From: Candidatus Vogelbacteria bacterium
GTDB lineage: Bacteria > Patescibacteriota > Minisyncoccia > Phycocordibacterales > XYD1-FULL-46-19
Assembly: GCA_011049365.1 (NCBI GenBank)
Contig: DSBD01000068.1
Span: 1 to 6,515, forward strand
DNA: 6,515 bases
Direction of reading: 5' to 3'
The translations under genes and the position numbers were made by a program. A model generated the notes under the pieces. It was not told the DNA's origin. It was given only the letters and a program-made list of their open reading frames with translations, and ran no database searches. How positions within the stretch are numbered: the stretch's first letter is position 1; the number at the start of each line of letters is the position of its first letter. Below are positions 1-6,515 of this stretch, one piece after another.

Positions 1-4
1 CTTG

Positions 5-38
5 CCCCATAGGAAGTGTGTAGCACTTTCCTTTGGGG
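5..38. repeat. Imperfect hairpin at left edge
   Basis: CCCCA at 5-9 pairs with TGGGG at 34-38. After one mismatch, AGGAA (11-15) pairs with TTCCT (28-32), and GTG/CAC extends the stem towards the loop with one bulge. No T-run follows on either strand, so it does not look like a plain intrinsic terminator. The element starts near the window edge and may be part of a longer structured RNA or repeat whose other half is outside. Its function is unknown. Confidence 0.45.
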
Positions 39-58
39 TTCGCCCGAACGTTCAGTTT

Positions 59-79
59 CTGCCGCACTTCGCGCGGCAG
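59..79. repeat. GC-rich 7-bp hairpin
   Basis: CTGCCGC (59-65) and GCGGCAG (73-79) form a perfect 7-bp stem around the loop ACTTCGC. It is markedly more GC-rich than the rest of the window. It lies just past the end (80) of the in-frame extension of the small minus-strand ORF at 134-268, so it could stabilise or help end that transcript, but no clear T-tract follows. GTTCG-CC-CGAAC at 38-49 is a third short inverted repeat beside it. Confidence 0.45.
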
Positions 80-133
80 TCAGTCAGGATTTTGTTCAAA
101 ATAGGTTCGAGCTTCGTTCAGTAATTGTGGAGG

Positions 134-268
134 TTATTTGGATAGCAGAAATACTTTTCGCCGACAAAAGACACAGTAGCCAGCTCGAGACCAAACAGTC
201 GGCCAGCCACCACTTTCCAATATCTTCTTTATTTCCTCGTTAGAAGCAAAACATACATGTTCTGACAC
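134..268 (-). CDS. Candidate 44-aa small protein, function unknown
   Basis: This short ORF starts with GTG at 268 and ends with TAA at 134-136. Its main support is a strong Shine-Dalgarno, AAAGGAGG at 277-284, 8 nt before the GTG; the other genes here have no comparable site. The product has an acidic-basic start, then an amphipathic stretch around NEEIKKILESGGW (residues 10-22), and a CVFC (CxxC) pair at 32-35 followed by RRK. I do not recognise the family. After the TAA the same frame stays open for 17 more codons to a TGA at 80-82, so it may be a gene shortened by a nonsense mutation. It lies 54 nt downstream of the minus-strand tRNA-Met and could share its transcript. A chance ORF remains possible. 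Confidence 0.35.
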   Translation of the reverse strand: MSEHVCFASNEEIKKILESGGWPTVWSRAGYCVFCRRKVFLLSK

Positions 269-276
269 CCAAAACA

Positions 277-284
277 CCTCCTTT
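277..284 (-). promoter_or_regulatory. Strong Shine-Dalgarno of the 44-aa ORF
   Basis: The minus strand reads AAAGGAGG, a near-perfect anti-16S match, with an 8-nt spacer (tgttttgg) to the GTG at 268. It decides the proposed start. It stands out because gatC, gatA, ligA and the putative toxin gene show no such sequence at their starts. Confidence 0.45.
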
Positions 285-322
285 CTATCCCAGAACTACC
301 ACATATTTACTCTAATAACAAG

Positions 323-396
323 TGCCGAGGGTGAGAATTGAACTCACGACCTTGGGTTTATGAGTCCCACGCTCTAACCAACTGAGCTACCCCGGC
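323..396 (-). tRNA. tRNA-Met (CAT), elongator type
   Basis: The reverse complement folds into a full 74-nt cloverleaf. The acceptor stem is GCCGGGG/CCTCGGC with one G-U pair, the D-stem GCTC/GAGC, the anticodon loop CTCATAA with anticodon CAT, and the T-arm GTGAG-TTCAATT-CTCAC; the discriminator is A. Base pair G1-C72 is intact, unlike the initiator tRNA at 505-575, so this is an elongator tRNA. The innermost anticodon-stem pair is an A-A mismatch (31-39). The next genomic bases are CTTG, so CCA must be added after transcription. A CAT anticodon could also mean tRNA-Ile2 (lysidine-modified); sequence alone does not exclude this, but elongator Met is the simpler call. Confidence 0.93.
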
Positions 397-415
397 CTAA
401 AAATTATATAGGCAG

Positions 416-443
416 ATTATAACAAAAAGACCGGAAAATTCAA
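416..443 (-). promoter_or_regulatory. Promoter of tRNA-Met
   Basis: On the minus strand TTGAAT (438-443) and a perfect TATAAT (416-421) are 16 bp apart. The predicted transcript start is near 409, 13 nt before the tRNA. A second TATAAT lies at 403-408 without a convincing -35. The -35 box sits 7 bp from that of the divergent tRNA-fMet promoter. Confidence 0.7.
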
Positions 444-450
444 TTTTTGC

Positions 451-478
451 TTGATTTTTTAACCTCAAGAGGTATAAT
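451..478 (+). promoter_or_regulatory. Promoter of tRNA-fMet
   Basis: TTGATT (451-456) and a perfect TATAAT (473-478) are separated by 16 bp. The expected transcript start is near 485, leaving about 20 nt to be trimmed before the tRNA 5' end at 505. The bases GAGG directly before TATAAT recur before the TATAAT at 1582-1587 on the other strand; this may be chance. Confidence 0.72.
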
Positions 479-504
479 ACAAAATACTTAAATGAAATAA
501 ATAA

Positions 505-575
505 CGCGGAGTGGAGGAAAGGTACCTCGGGAGGCTCATAACCTCCAGAAGCCGGTTCGATTCCGGCCTCCGCAA
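505..575 (+). tRNA. Initiator tRNA-fMet (CAT)
   Basis: A complete 71-nt cloverleaf: acceptor CGCGGAG/CTCCGCA, D-stem GAGG/CCTC, anticodon loop CTCATAA (anticodon 537-539), and T-arm GCCGG-TTCGATT-CCGGC. The first acceptor position is a C1-A72 mismatch, the hallmark that lets transformylase recognise bacterial initiator tRNA and keeps it off elongation. The anticodon stem is GGAGG/CCTCC, so only two of the three usual consecutive G-C pairs next to the loop are present; 29-41 is A-U. The variable loop has only 4 nt. After the A73 discriminator the genome reads CAAG, so CCA is not encoded. Confidence 0.95.
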
Positions 576-579
576 CAAG

Positions 580-605
580 TGATCTGTGCCCCAAAAAGTG
601 GACAG
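580..605. mobile_element. Possible orphan IS3-family terminal repeat
   Basis: The stretch begins TGATCTGTGCCCC and continues AAAAAGTGGACAG. From memory of IS3/IS150-type ends, this TG start plus CCCCAAAAAGT-GGACA core is characteristic. It starts 4 nt after the tRNA-fMet gene, and insertion beside a tRNA would be plausible. I see no matching opposite end and no transposase in the window, so it is at most a solo end or decayed remnant. The 11 codons opened by the ATG at 670 make no recognisable OrfA. Confidence 0.35.
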
Positions 606-623
606 AGATTTCAAAATTCATTG

Positions 624-669
624 GTTTCTTTTGTGTTAGAATTAATGATTAATAATTAACAAAAGAAAC
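624..669. repeat. Imperfect inverted repeat, 11-bp arms
   Basis: GTTTCTTTTGT (624-634) is the exact reverse complement of ACAAAAGAAAC (659-669). The 24-nt loop is very AT-rich and holds ATTAAT-G-ATTAAT, itself a small palindrome. No T-run follows on the plus strand. It lies between the convergent tRNA-fMet and toxin-like genes and could help stop transcription from the left, or belong to the IS-like remnant beside it. Confidence 0.5.
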
Positions 670-672
670 ATG

Positions 673-702
673 AGAACAGCATCTCTTAAGAGATGCTGTT
701 CT
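673..702 (-). terminator. Perfect 30-bp palindrome, likely terminator
   Basis: The 30 bp are a perfect palindrome, giving a 13-bp stem (673-685 with 690-702) and a TTAA loop. It starts 2 nt after the stop codon of the AbiEii-like gene. On the minus strand it is followed by CATGTTTCTTTTGTT, a T-rich but interrupted tail, so intrinsic termination of the minus-strand operon is the best reading. Because it is symmetric it may also act on the opposite strand, where the tail (GTTT) is weaker. A palindromic operator is a less likely alternative. Confidence 0.6.
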
Positions 703-704
703 GT

Positions 705-1316
705 TTAAGATAAACTAAACTCAATCAAGTCTCTCTTTATATCAGAATCACTAATTTCCCGTCCGGGCAAAAAATCTATCTTTTCGCTATAATCAATATC
801 TTCAAAGTAAGCCAATTGGGTTCTGAATATTTTAGTATTAAATTCCCCTCTAAAAATCTCTTTTCCTTTATCAGATATATCAGCAACCGAATAATTATTT
901 TTTATAATAAAATATAAATCAACATAATCTTTCCATTTAGCTCGCCGGCCCAGAGTATAAGCTTTCATGGCTGCCAAAGTTAATAAATCAGGTAAAAAAA
1001 TAATATTATCCAGATTTTCTGATGATTTTATCTCAAAAGGAAATTCAAAAAAAGTTATCTTAACCCCTTGAGTTATAAAAGTAAATTCTTCTTTTTTATC
1101 AATAAAGACCTCACTTATTTCTATTTCTCTTTTAATCTTTCTCCTTAAATCAATCAAATTTGAGTCACCAATCATCGCAAAATCAAAATCTATTGACCGA
1201 CGATGACCGAGATATAAAGCAATAGCTGTTCCACCAACCAAATAACATTCATCTCTAAATTTACTTAAAGAAGGAAGTAAAGCTTTTTGATTATCATTTA
1301 GTACTTCCGGGTACAT
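705..1316 (-). CDS. AbiEii/AbiGii-like nucleotidyltransferase, putative toxin
   Basis: A 203-aa cytoplasmic protein of the AbiEii/AbiGii nucleotidyltransferase-fold group, toxin halves of AbiE-type (type IV) toxin-antitoxin and phage-defence systems. Numbered from the ATG at 1316, the family motifs are VGGTAIALYLG (27-37, with G28-G29-T30), RSIDFDF with the metal-binding pair D43 and D45, LAAMKAYTLGRR around K118, and KDYVDLY with D130 and D133. All key residues are present, so the enzyme is probably active as an NTP-dependent nucleotidyltransferase; its target cannot be read from the sequence. The reading frame extends to a TTG at 1325, but ATG at 1316 is preferred. It overlaps the upstream small gene by 23 nt and has no Shine-Dalgarno, so translation is probably coupled. 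A non-toxin housekeeping role is not excluded. Confidence 0.85.
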   Translation of the reverse strand: MYPEVLNDNQKALLPSLSKFRDECYLVGGTAIALYLGHRRSIDFDFAMIGDSNLIDLRRKIKREIEISEVFIDKKEEFTFITQGVKITFFEFPFEIKSSENLDNIIFLPDLLTLAAMKAYTLGRRAKWKDYVDLYFIIKNNYSVADISDKGKEIFRGEFNTKIFRTQLAYFEDIDYSEKIDFLPGREISDSDIKRDLIEFSLS

Positions 1317-1572
1317 ATTTATCAAAATAAAGATTAAAATAATTCTTAATTTCCGGCAAATAATTTTGTCGGCCTAAAGTTGATATTTTTGATTTTCTTC
1401 TAAAAATTTCAGCGACTTTTTCTCTACTTAAAATGGTGAATAATTCTTGGACCTCATCCCAATCACCATAATTTAAAGTGGCTTCTACTACAGCCTCTGG
1501 GGTAATTTGTTCAAAATCTGTAGTCCACCAAATGAGATGAGGATGTTTTTTGATAAAATCTTCAACTGACAT
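1294..1572 (-). CDS. Small unknown protein, putative antitoxin partner
   Basis: A 92-aa, apparently all-helical soluble protein starting at ATG 1572 and ending in TGA. It has no signal peptide or membrane segment. Landmarks are HPHLIWW (10-16), EAVVEATLNYGDWDEV (26-41), a helix LFTILSREKVAEIFRRK (44-60), and a basic-aromatic tail YLPEIKNYFNLYFDKY. The pattern of a tryptophan-rich start, then LNYGDW, then a REKVAEIF-type helix resembles, from memory, DUF6922-like proteins found before AbiEii-type genes; this is not proven. Its position as first gene of the pair, overlapping the nucleotidyltransferase by 23 nt, fits an antitoxin or regulator. I cannot assign DNA binding. A TATAAT box lies 9 nt before the ATG, and only a weak AAGG could serve as a ribosome site. 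Confidence 0.75.
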   Translation of the reverse strand: MSVEDFIKKHPHLIWWTTDFEQITPEAVVEATLNYGDWDEVQELFTILSREKVAEIFRRKSKISTLGRQNYLPEIKNYFNLYFDKYVPGSTK

Positions 1573-1581
1573 ATTACCTTA

Positions 1582-1587
1582 ATTATA
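1582..1587 (-). promoter_or_regulatory. -10 box of the putative toxin-antitoxin operon
   Basis: A perfect TATAAT ends 9 nt before the ATG at 1572. A standard start site 6-8 nt downstream of the box would leave a leader of only about 1-3 nt. The -35 region 17 bp upstream is just a T-run (TTTTTT), so the -10 call is the supported part. The box sits in the 45-nt gap after the HEPN-like gene, so the cassette can be transcribed independently of gatCA. Confidence 0.5.
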
Positions 1588-1617
1588 CCTCAAAAATACT
1601 TTTAAAAAAACGTTTTT

Positions 1618-2202
1618 CTAATCCAATCCTTCTCCCGGAGTAATAAAATGGAATTCTTTAAAAACATTCTCGTATTTTTTTAAAGTATCCTTAACTTGAC
1701 GACTATCCAATTCAAAATTAGGACTATGGACAATATCATTTCTAACTTTATGAGCCTGCCAAGCATCATTTAAAGTTAGAAAATCACTTGGTTCAATTTG
1801 TTTTAATCTATCCCCAATACTATCTCCTTCATAACCCATTCTCTTGGTCATTTCATCTAATATTTTATCCGCTTCCAAAATAGCTATCTTCCAATCAGCT
1901 GAACTTTCTGAATTGGCTAAATTTTTTATCTTCTGCCAACGAGCATTACCTTCGGCCGACTGAGAAGAAGCAATAGAAGAAACTAGTGATAATTTTTCAC
2001 CAAATAAATCAGTCATCAAACGCATATTGCGACGAAAGAGAATAACTATACCGATGAAAGCTAAAACAGCTAGAGAAAAATAAATAACCTGAGCAAAAAA
2101 GATAACTACCGGACTAATGGTTAATTGCGAAAAGTAATGAAAAAGATAGACTATTAAATTAAAGAGATTATGAAGATTAACACCTCCGCCAATATAATCC
2201 AT
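1618..2202 (-). CDS. Membrane-anchored protein with HEPN-like C-terminus
   Basis: A 194-aa protein. Residues 31-56 form a clear transmembrane helix followed by RRNMR, which by the positive-inside rule places the C-terminal part in the cytoplasm; residues 13-29 are also hydrophobic and may be a second membrane segment. After a polar linker, residues 102-185 look like a helical bundle with WKIAILEADKILD (104-116) and AHKVRNDIVHS (150-160). R154-N155-x3-H159 matches the RxxxxH signature of HEPN domains (DUF4145-like), many of which are RNases in toxins and defence systems; some only bind. The ATG at 2202 is 5 nt after the gatA stop with no Shine-Dalgarno or promoter of its own, so it is probably the third gene of the gatCA transcript. 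The HEPN assignment is by motif only. Confidence 0.7.
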   Translation of the reverse strand: MDYIGGGVNLHNLFNLIVYLFHYFSQLTISPVVIFFAQVIYFSLAVLAFIGIVILFRRNMRLMTDLFGEKLSLVSSIASSQSAEGNARWQKIKNLANSESSADWKIAILEADKILDEMTKRMGYEGDSIGDRLKQIEPSDFLTLNDAWQAHKVRNDIVHSPNFELDSRQVKDTLKKYENVFKEFHFITPGEGLD

Positions 2203-2207
2203 AGATC

Positions 2208-3641
2208 TTAAGTTTTAACTTTTTCTAATAAACGACCAATATTGAATAGTCTTTTCTCGGCCATCGCCGGAGCAGTAAACTGAAGACCAACCGGTAATTT
2301 ATCTTTAGTTAATCCTCCCGGAATAGAAATAGCTGGCAAACCGGCCAAATTAACCGGCACAGTGAAAATATCTTCCAAATACATCTGAATCGGATCATCT
2401 ATTTTCTCACCTAAACGAAAAGCTGGAGTTGGAGCGGTTGGAGTCATAATTAAATCTACACCATCAGTAGTAAAAGCTTTATCATAAGCATTTATTAATT
2501 TTTGCCGAGCAGTCAAAGCCCGTCCATAATAGGCATCATAATAACCAGAAGACAAAACAAAAGTTCCTAGGATAATTCTTCTTTTTACTTCCCGGCCCAA
2601 TAATTGCCCTCGGGTTTCTAAATACTCTTCTAAAAGATTATCACCACTTATCTTTTCACCATAACGCAAACCATCAAAACGAGCCATATTGGCCGAAACT
2701 TCAGCCGGAGTAATGATATAATAACAAGCTAGAGCAGTCTTTAGCTCTGATAATTCTATCTCTCTAATGACTACTCCCTCTTTTTTTAACTTTTCTAAAT
2801 TATCATTAAATATTCTCATTACCTCCGAATCCACTCCTTCATCAAAAAGAGAGAAAGGAACACCAACTATTAACTTTTTCTTTTCCTCTTCAACTAGTGG
2901 CTTATAAAAACTGGTGGAATCTTTTGTGTCTTGACCGGCCAGAGCTTCAAAAATAATTTCCGCATCAGCAACTGTCTTAGCTAAAGGACCAATCTGATCC
3001 AAAGAAGAGGCCATCGCCATTAATCCAAAACGAGAAACAGCGCCATAAGTTGGCTTGAGGCCAACTACCCCACAAAAACTCGCCGGTTGGCGAATAGAAC
3101 CACCGGTATCAGAACCCAAAGCTCCTAAAGCCAGATTGCCAGCCACCGCACAAGCTGAACCACCGGAAGAACCCCCCGGCACTCTTTCTAAGTCATAAGG
3201 ATTTTTAGTTGGTCCGAAACTAGAATTCTCGGTTGAACCACCCATAGCAAATTCATCCATATTAGTCCGACCAAGAAAAACTACTCCTTGCTCTTTAAGT
3301 TTGGATATAACCGTGGCGTCATAAGGAGCTTGATAATTAGCCAACATTTTAGAAGCCGATGAGACGATTTTACCTTTTATTAAAATATTATCTTTCACCG
3401 CCAAAGGAATACCGGTCAAAACTTTTCCTTGACCGGAAGCTAGTTTTTTATCAGCTTGGTCGGCCTCATTTAGGCAACTATCCTTAAAAACTTCCAAATA
3501 ACAATTAAGTTCGGGATTTTTTTGCTCTATCTCAGCCAAATAGCTTTCTACCAACTCTCGAGCCGAAAAATCGCCCTTACCTAAAGCCCTGGAAACTCCC
3601 TTGATATCCAAATGTTCCAAATTAATTTTGTCCGCCATCAT
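2208..3641 (-). CDS. gatA: Glu-tRNA(Gln)/Asp-tRNA(Asn) amidotransferase subunit A
   Basis: GatA is the glutaminase subunit of GatCAB: it releases ammonia from glutamine, which GatB uses to turn Glu-tRNA(Gln) (and often Asp-tRNA(Asn)) into the correctly charged form. From the ATG at 3641 the product has 477 aa, normal for the family. The amidase Ser-cisSer-Lys triad is complete: K83 in AVKDN, S158 in the VPGGSSGGSACAVA signature, and S182 in GSDTGGSIRQPAS. The frame runs back to a GTG at 3674 inside gatC, but ATG-ATG (3641/3638) followed by ADKINLE fits the family better; either ATG is possible. It overlaps gatC by 20 nt without a Shine-Dalgarno, so translation is probably coupled. gatB is not in the window. 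Confidence 0.97.
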   Translation of the reverse strand: MMADKINLEHLDIKGVSRALGKGDFSARELVESYLAEIEQKNPELNCYLEVFKDSCLNEADQADKKLASGQGKVLTGIPLAVKDNILIKGKIVSSASKMLANYQAPYDATVISKLKEQGVVFLGRTNMDEFAMGGSTENSSFGPTKNPYDLERVPGGSSGGSACAVAGNLALGALGSDTGGSIRQPASFCGVVGLKPTYGAVSRFGLMAMASSLDQIGPLAKTVADAEIIFEALAGQDTKDSTSFYKPLVEEEKKKLIVGVPFSLFDEGVDSEVMRIFNDNLEKLKKEGVVIREIELSELKTALACYYIITPAEVSANMARFDGLRYGEKISGDNLLEEYLETRGQLLGREVKRRIILGTFVLSSGYYDAYYGRALTARQKLINAYDKAFTTDGVDLIMTPTAPTPAFRLGEKIDDPIQMYLEDIFTVPVNLAGLPAISIPGGLTKDKLPVGLQFTAPAMAEKRLFNIGRLLEKVKT

Positions 3642-3918
3642 TAAATATTTTTTTAACTGCCAAAAAATTACCACTGCGTCTGGAAAATTGCTTTAATAAA
3701 TCTTCTCTTTCGGTCGGTGAGATGGATTTGATTTCATCTTCTCTAAAACAATTAAAAACTCTTGGGCGAGATGTCTGATTATCAATCTCGCCTGCCGGTA
3801 ATTGGTTAACATAATCTAAAATAGAAGCCAAATCAGCCATTAAACGTTGTTTTTCTTCCGGACTAATAGCTAGCCGAGCCAAATCGGCCAATTTATCCAT
3901 TTCTTCTTTAGTAATCAT
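3622..3918 (-). CDS. gatC: Glu-tRNA(Gln)/Asp-tRNA(Asn) amidotransferase subunit C
   Basis: GatC is the small scaffold subunit that wraps around GatA and holds it to GatB. The 98-aa length is typical. The N-terminal helical part is canonical: ITKEEMDKLADLARLAISPEE (2-22, family pattern v..la.LarL.l..ee), then LASILDYVNQL (30-40). The middle SRPRVFNCFREDEIKS (50-65) corresponds to the usual R-DE-rich strap. The C-terminal tail is basic (RRSGNFLAVKK). ATG 3918 lies exactly 6 nt after a TATAAT box, suggesting a leaderless mRNA and confirming the start. It heads a gatC-gatA-(HEPN-like) operon and begins 20 nt after the ligA stop. Confidence 0.96.
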   Translation of the reverse strand: MITKEEMDKLADLARLAISPEEKQRLMADLASILDYVNQLPAGEIDNQTSRPRVFNCFREDEIKSISPTEREDLLKQFSRRSGNFLAVKKIFNDGGQN

Positions 3919-3924
3919 TCGGCT

Positions 3925-5969
<2,045 letters not shown>

Positions 5970-6515
5970 TTATTCTTCTGAAGAAGTTTCGGGAGTTTCC
6001 ATGCCACGAGCCACTGTTCTCTCAGATGGAATTGGACATTCATCTTGAGCTTGATTGCCATTATTATAGCCTATAGTTGTTATTTTAAGAGTACCACCTT
6101 CGTATTGAGCTCTCTCTACAACATCTATTACAGCGCAGGAACCATTATCAAAAAATACTTTCAAATCATTTATTTTCCTCTCTGTACCTGGTGTGACTTC
6201 ATCATCTTCATTAAAAATATTCCAGTCATCTCTGTCTAAATTATTTATATCAAATGAAGTCTCACCACATTTTATATTTCCACTATCAAAGCCTGCTGCA
6301 AAAAAACATTCTTCAGCAGAAGTACAAGTAATCACACCTAATATCCCTTGAGAATAATAAGTTTCAAAACAACTCCAAGCCGAATCAGCTGCATAAAAAG
6401 CAATTTGAGAATCTCGACCGATAATAGAAAGTGTAATTTGCCTAGTAATTATACTTATAAAAACAGCTCCAATCGCCGCCACAACAGTAGCTGTTAAAAT
6501 AGCGTATAGTAAAAC
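5970..6515 (-). CDS. PilX-like pseudopilin, 5' end outside window
   Basis: The frame is open to the window edge, giving 181 visible residues. The first visible residues, LLYAILTATVVAAIGAVF, are the hydrophobic helix of a type IV prepilin; the prepilin peptidase site should lie just outside. Counting from the edge, ITRQITLSIIGRDSQIAFYAADS (23-45) is the helix-end pattern typical of PilX/minor-pilin-like proteins, with the conserved FYAADS. The rest is a soluble, acidic, six-cysteine domain expected outside the membrane, where disulfides could form, and the tail is polar (ETSSEE). A minor pilin or pseudopilin of a type IV pilus or competence-like system is the best call. A GTG at 6482 is not the real start since the signal helix continues upstream of it. 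No other pilus genes are visible. Confidence 0.75.
   Translation of the reverse strand, partial: VLLYAILTATVVAAIGAVFISIITRQITLSIIGRDSQIAFYAADSAWSCFETYYSQGILGVITCTSAEECFFAAGFDSGNIKCGETSFDINNLDRDDWNIFNEDDEVTPGTERKINDLKVFFDNGSCAVIDVVERAQYEGGTLKITTIGYNNGNQAQDECPIPSERTVARGMETPETSSEE

Noticed and set aside
16..243. Plus-strand ORF of 75 codons
   Set aside because: No ribosome site or recognisable domain, begins inside a hairpin, and lies opposite the small ORF that has a strong Shine-Dalgarno.
397..621. Minus-strand ORF of 74 codons containing AEAGIEPASGGYEP
   Set aside because: It is the antisense translation of the tRNA-fMet gene at 505-575, a well-known type of false protein annotation.
1317..1325. 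TTG at 1325 as start of the AbiEii-like gene
   Set aside because: An ATG lies only 9 nt downstream, followed directly by the family-like N-terminus.
1606..1617. AAAAACGTTTTT palindrome after the HEPN-like gene as a terminator
   Set aside because: The stem is almost only A-T and too weak; at most a minor pause site before the next promoter.
2181..2187. GGAGGTG Shine-Dalgarno-like sequence on the minus strand inside the HEPN-like gene
   Set aside because: No ATG, GTG or TTG at suitable spacing in frame; it simply encodes Gly-Gly, and a later start would remove the membrane helix.
3642..3674. GTG at 3674 as gatA start
   Set aside because: It would add 11 residues unlike GatA and increase the overlap with gatC; ATG-ATG at 3641/3638 fits the family.
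5970..5990. CTTCT-TC-AGAAG hairpin at the pseudopilin stop as a terminator
   Set aside because: Five-bp stem with a 2-nt loop within coding sequence; not stable enough.
6045..6239. Plus-strand ORF of 64 codons
   Set aside because: Antisense shadow of the pseudopilin gene.

Overview
The window reads as a chromosomal segment of a small-genome, AT-rich bacterium, most likely a member of the Candidate Phyla Radiation (Patescibacteria, Parcubacteria-like). This placement is inference from several traits: two tRNA genes without an encoded CCA end, tightly packed genes with overlaps, almost no Shine-Dalgarno sequences, -10 boxes lying directly against start codons, a divergent NAD+-dependent DNA ligase, and a PilX-like pseudopilin. 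The code looks standard: one gene ends in TGA and tryptophan is encoded by TGG.

Layout from left to right. Positions 1-300 hold two hairpins and a tiny candidate gene on the minus strand (134-268), the only ORF here with a strong Shine-Dalgarno. Positions 323-575 hold two divergent CAT-anticodon tRNAs, an elongator-type tRNA-Met on the minus strand and the initiator tRNA-fMet on the plus strand, with back-to-back promoters between them. Positions 576-704 are non-coding: a possible orphan IS3-family end, an imperfect inverted repeat, and a perfect 30-bp palindrome that probably ends transcription from the right.

Everything from 705 to the right edge is on the minus strand. In transcription order (right to left) it runs: a PilX-like pseudopilin cut by the window edge; ligA (DNA replication and repair); gatC and gatA (two subunits of the GatCAB tRNA amidotransferase; gatB is not here); a membrane-anchored protein with a HEPN-like RxxxxH motif, 5 nt after gatA; then a two-gene cassette of a small unknown protein overlapping an AbiEii-like nucleotidyltransferase, which looks like a toxin-antitoxin pair.

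The most interesting points are: TATAAT boxes 6-9 nt before the ATG of three separate genes, suggesting leaderless mRNAs; a LigA with no zinc-finger cysteines and changes in its NMN-binding domain; and a HEPN-like protein next to a nucleotidyltransferase cassette. I do not see a CRISPR array, an rRNA gene or a complete insertion sequence.
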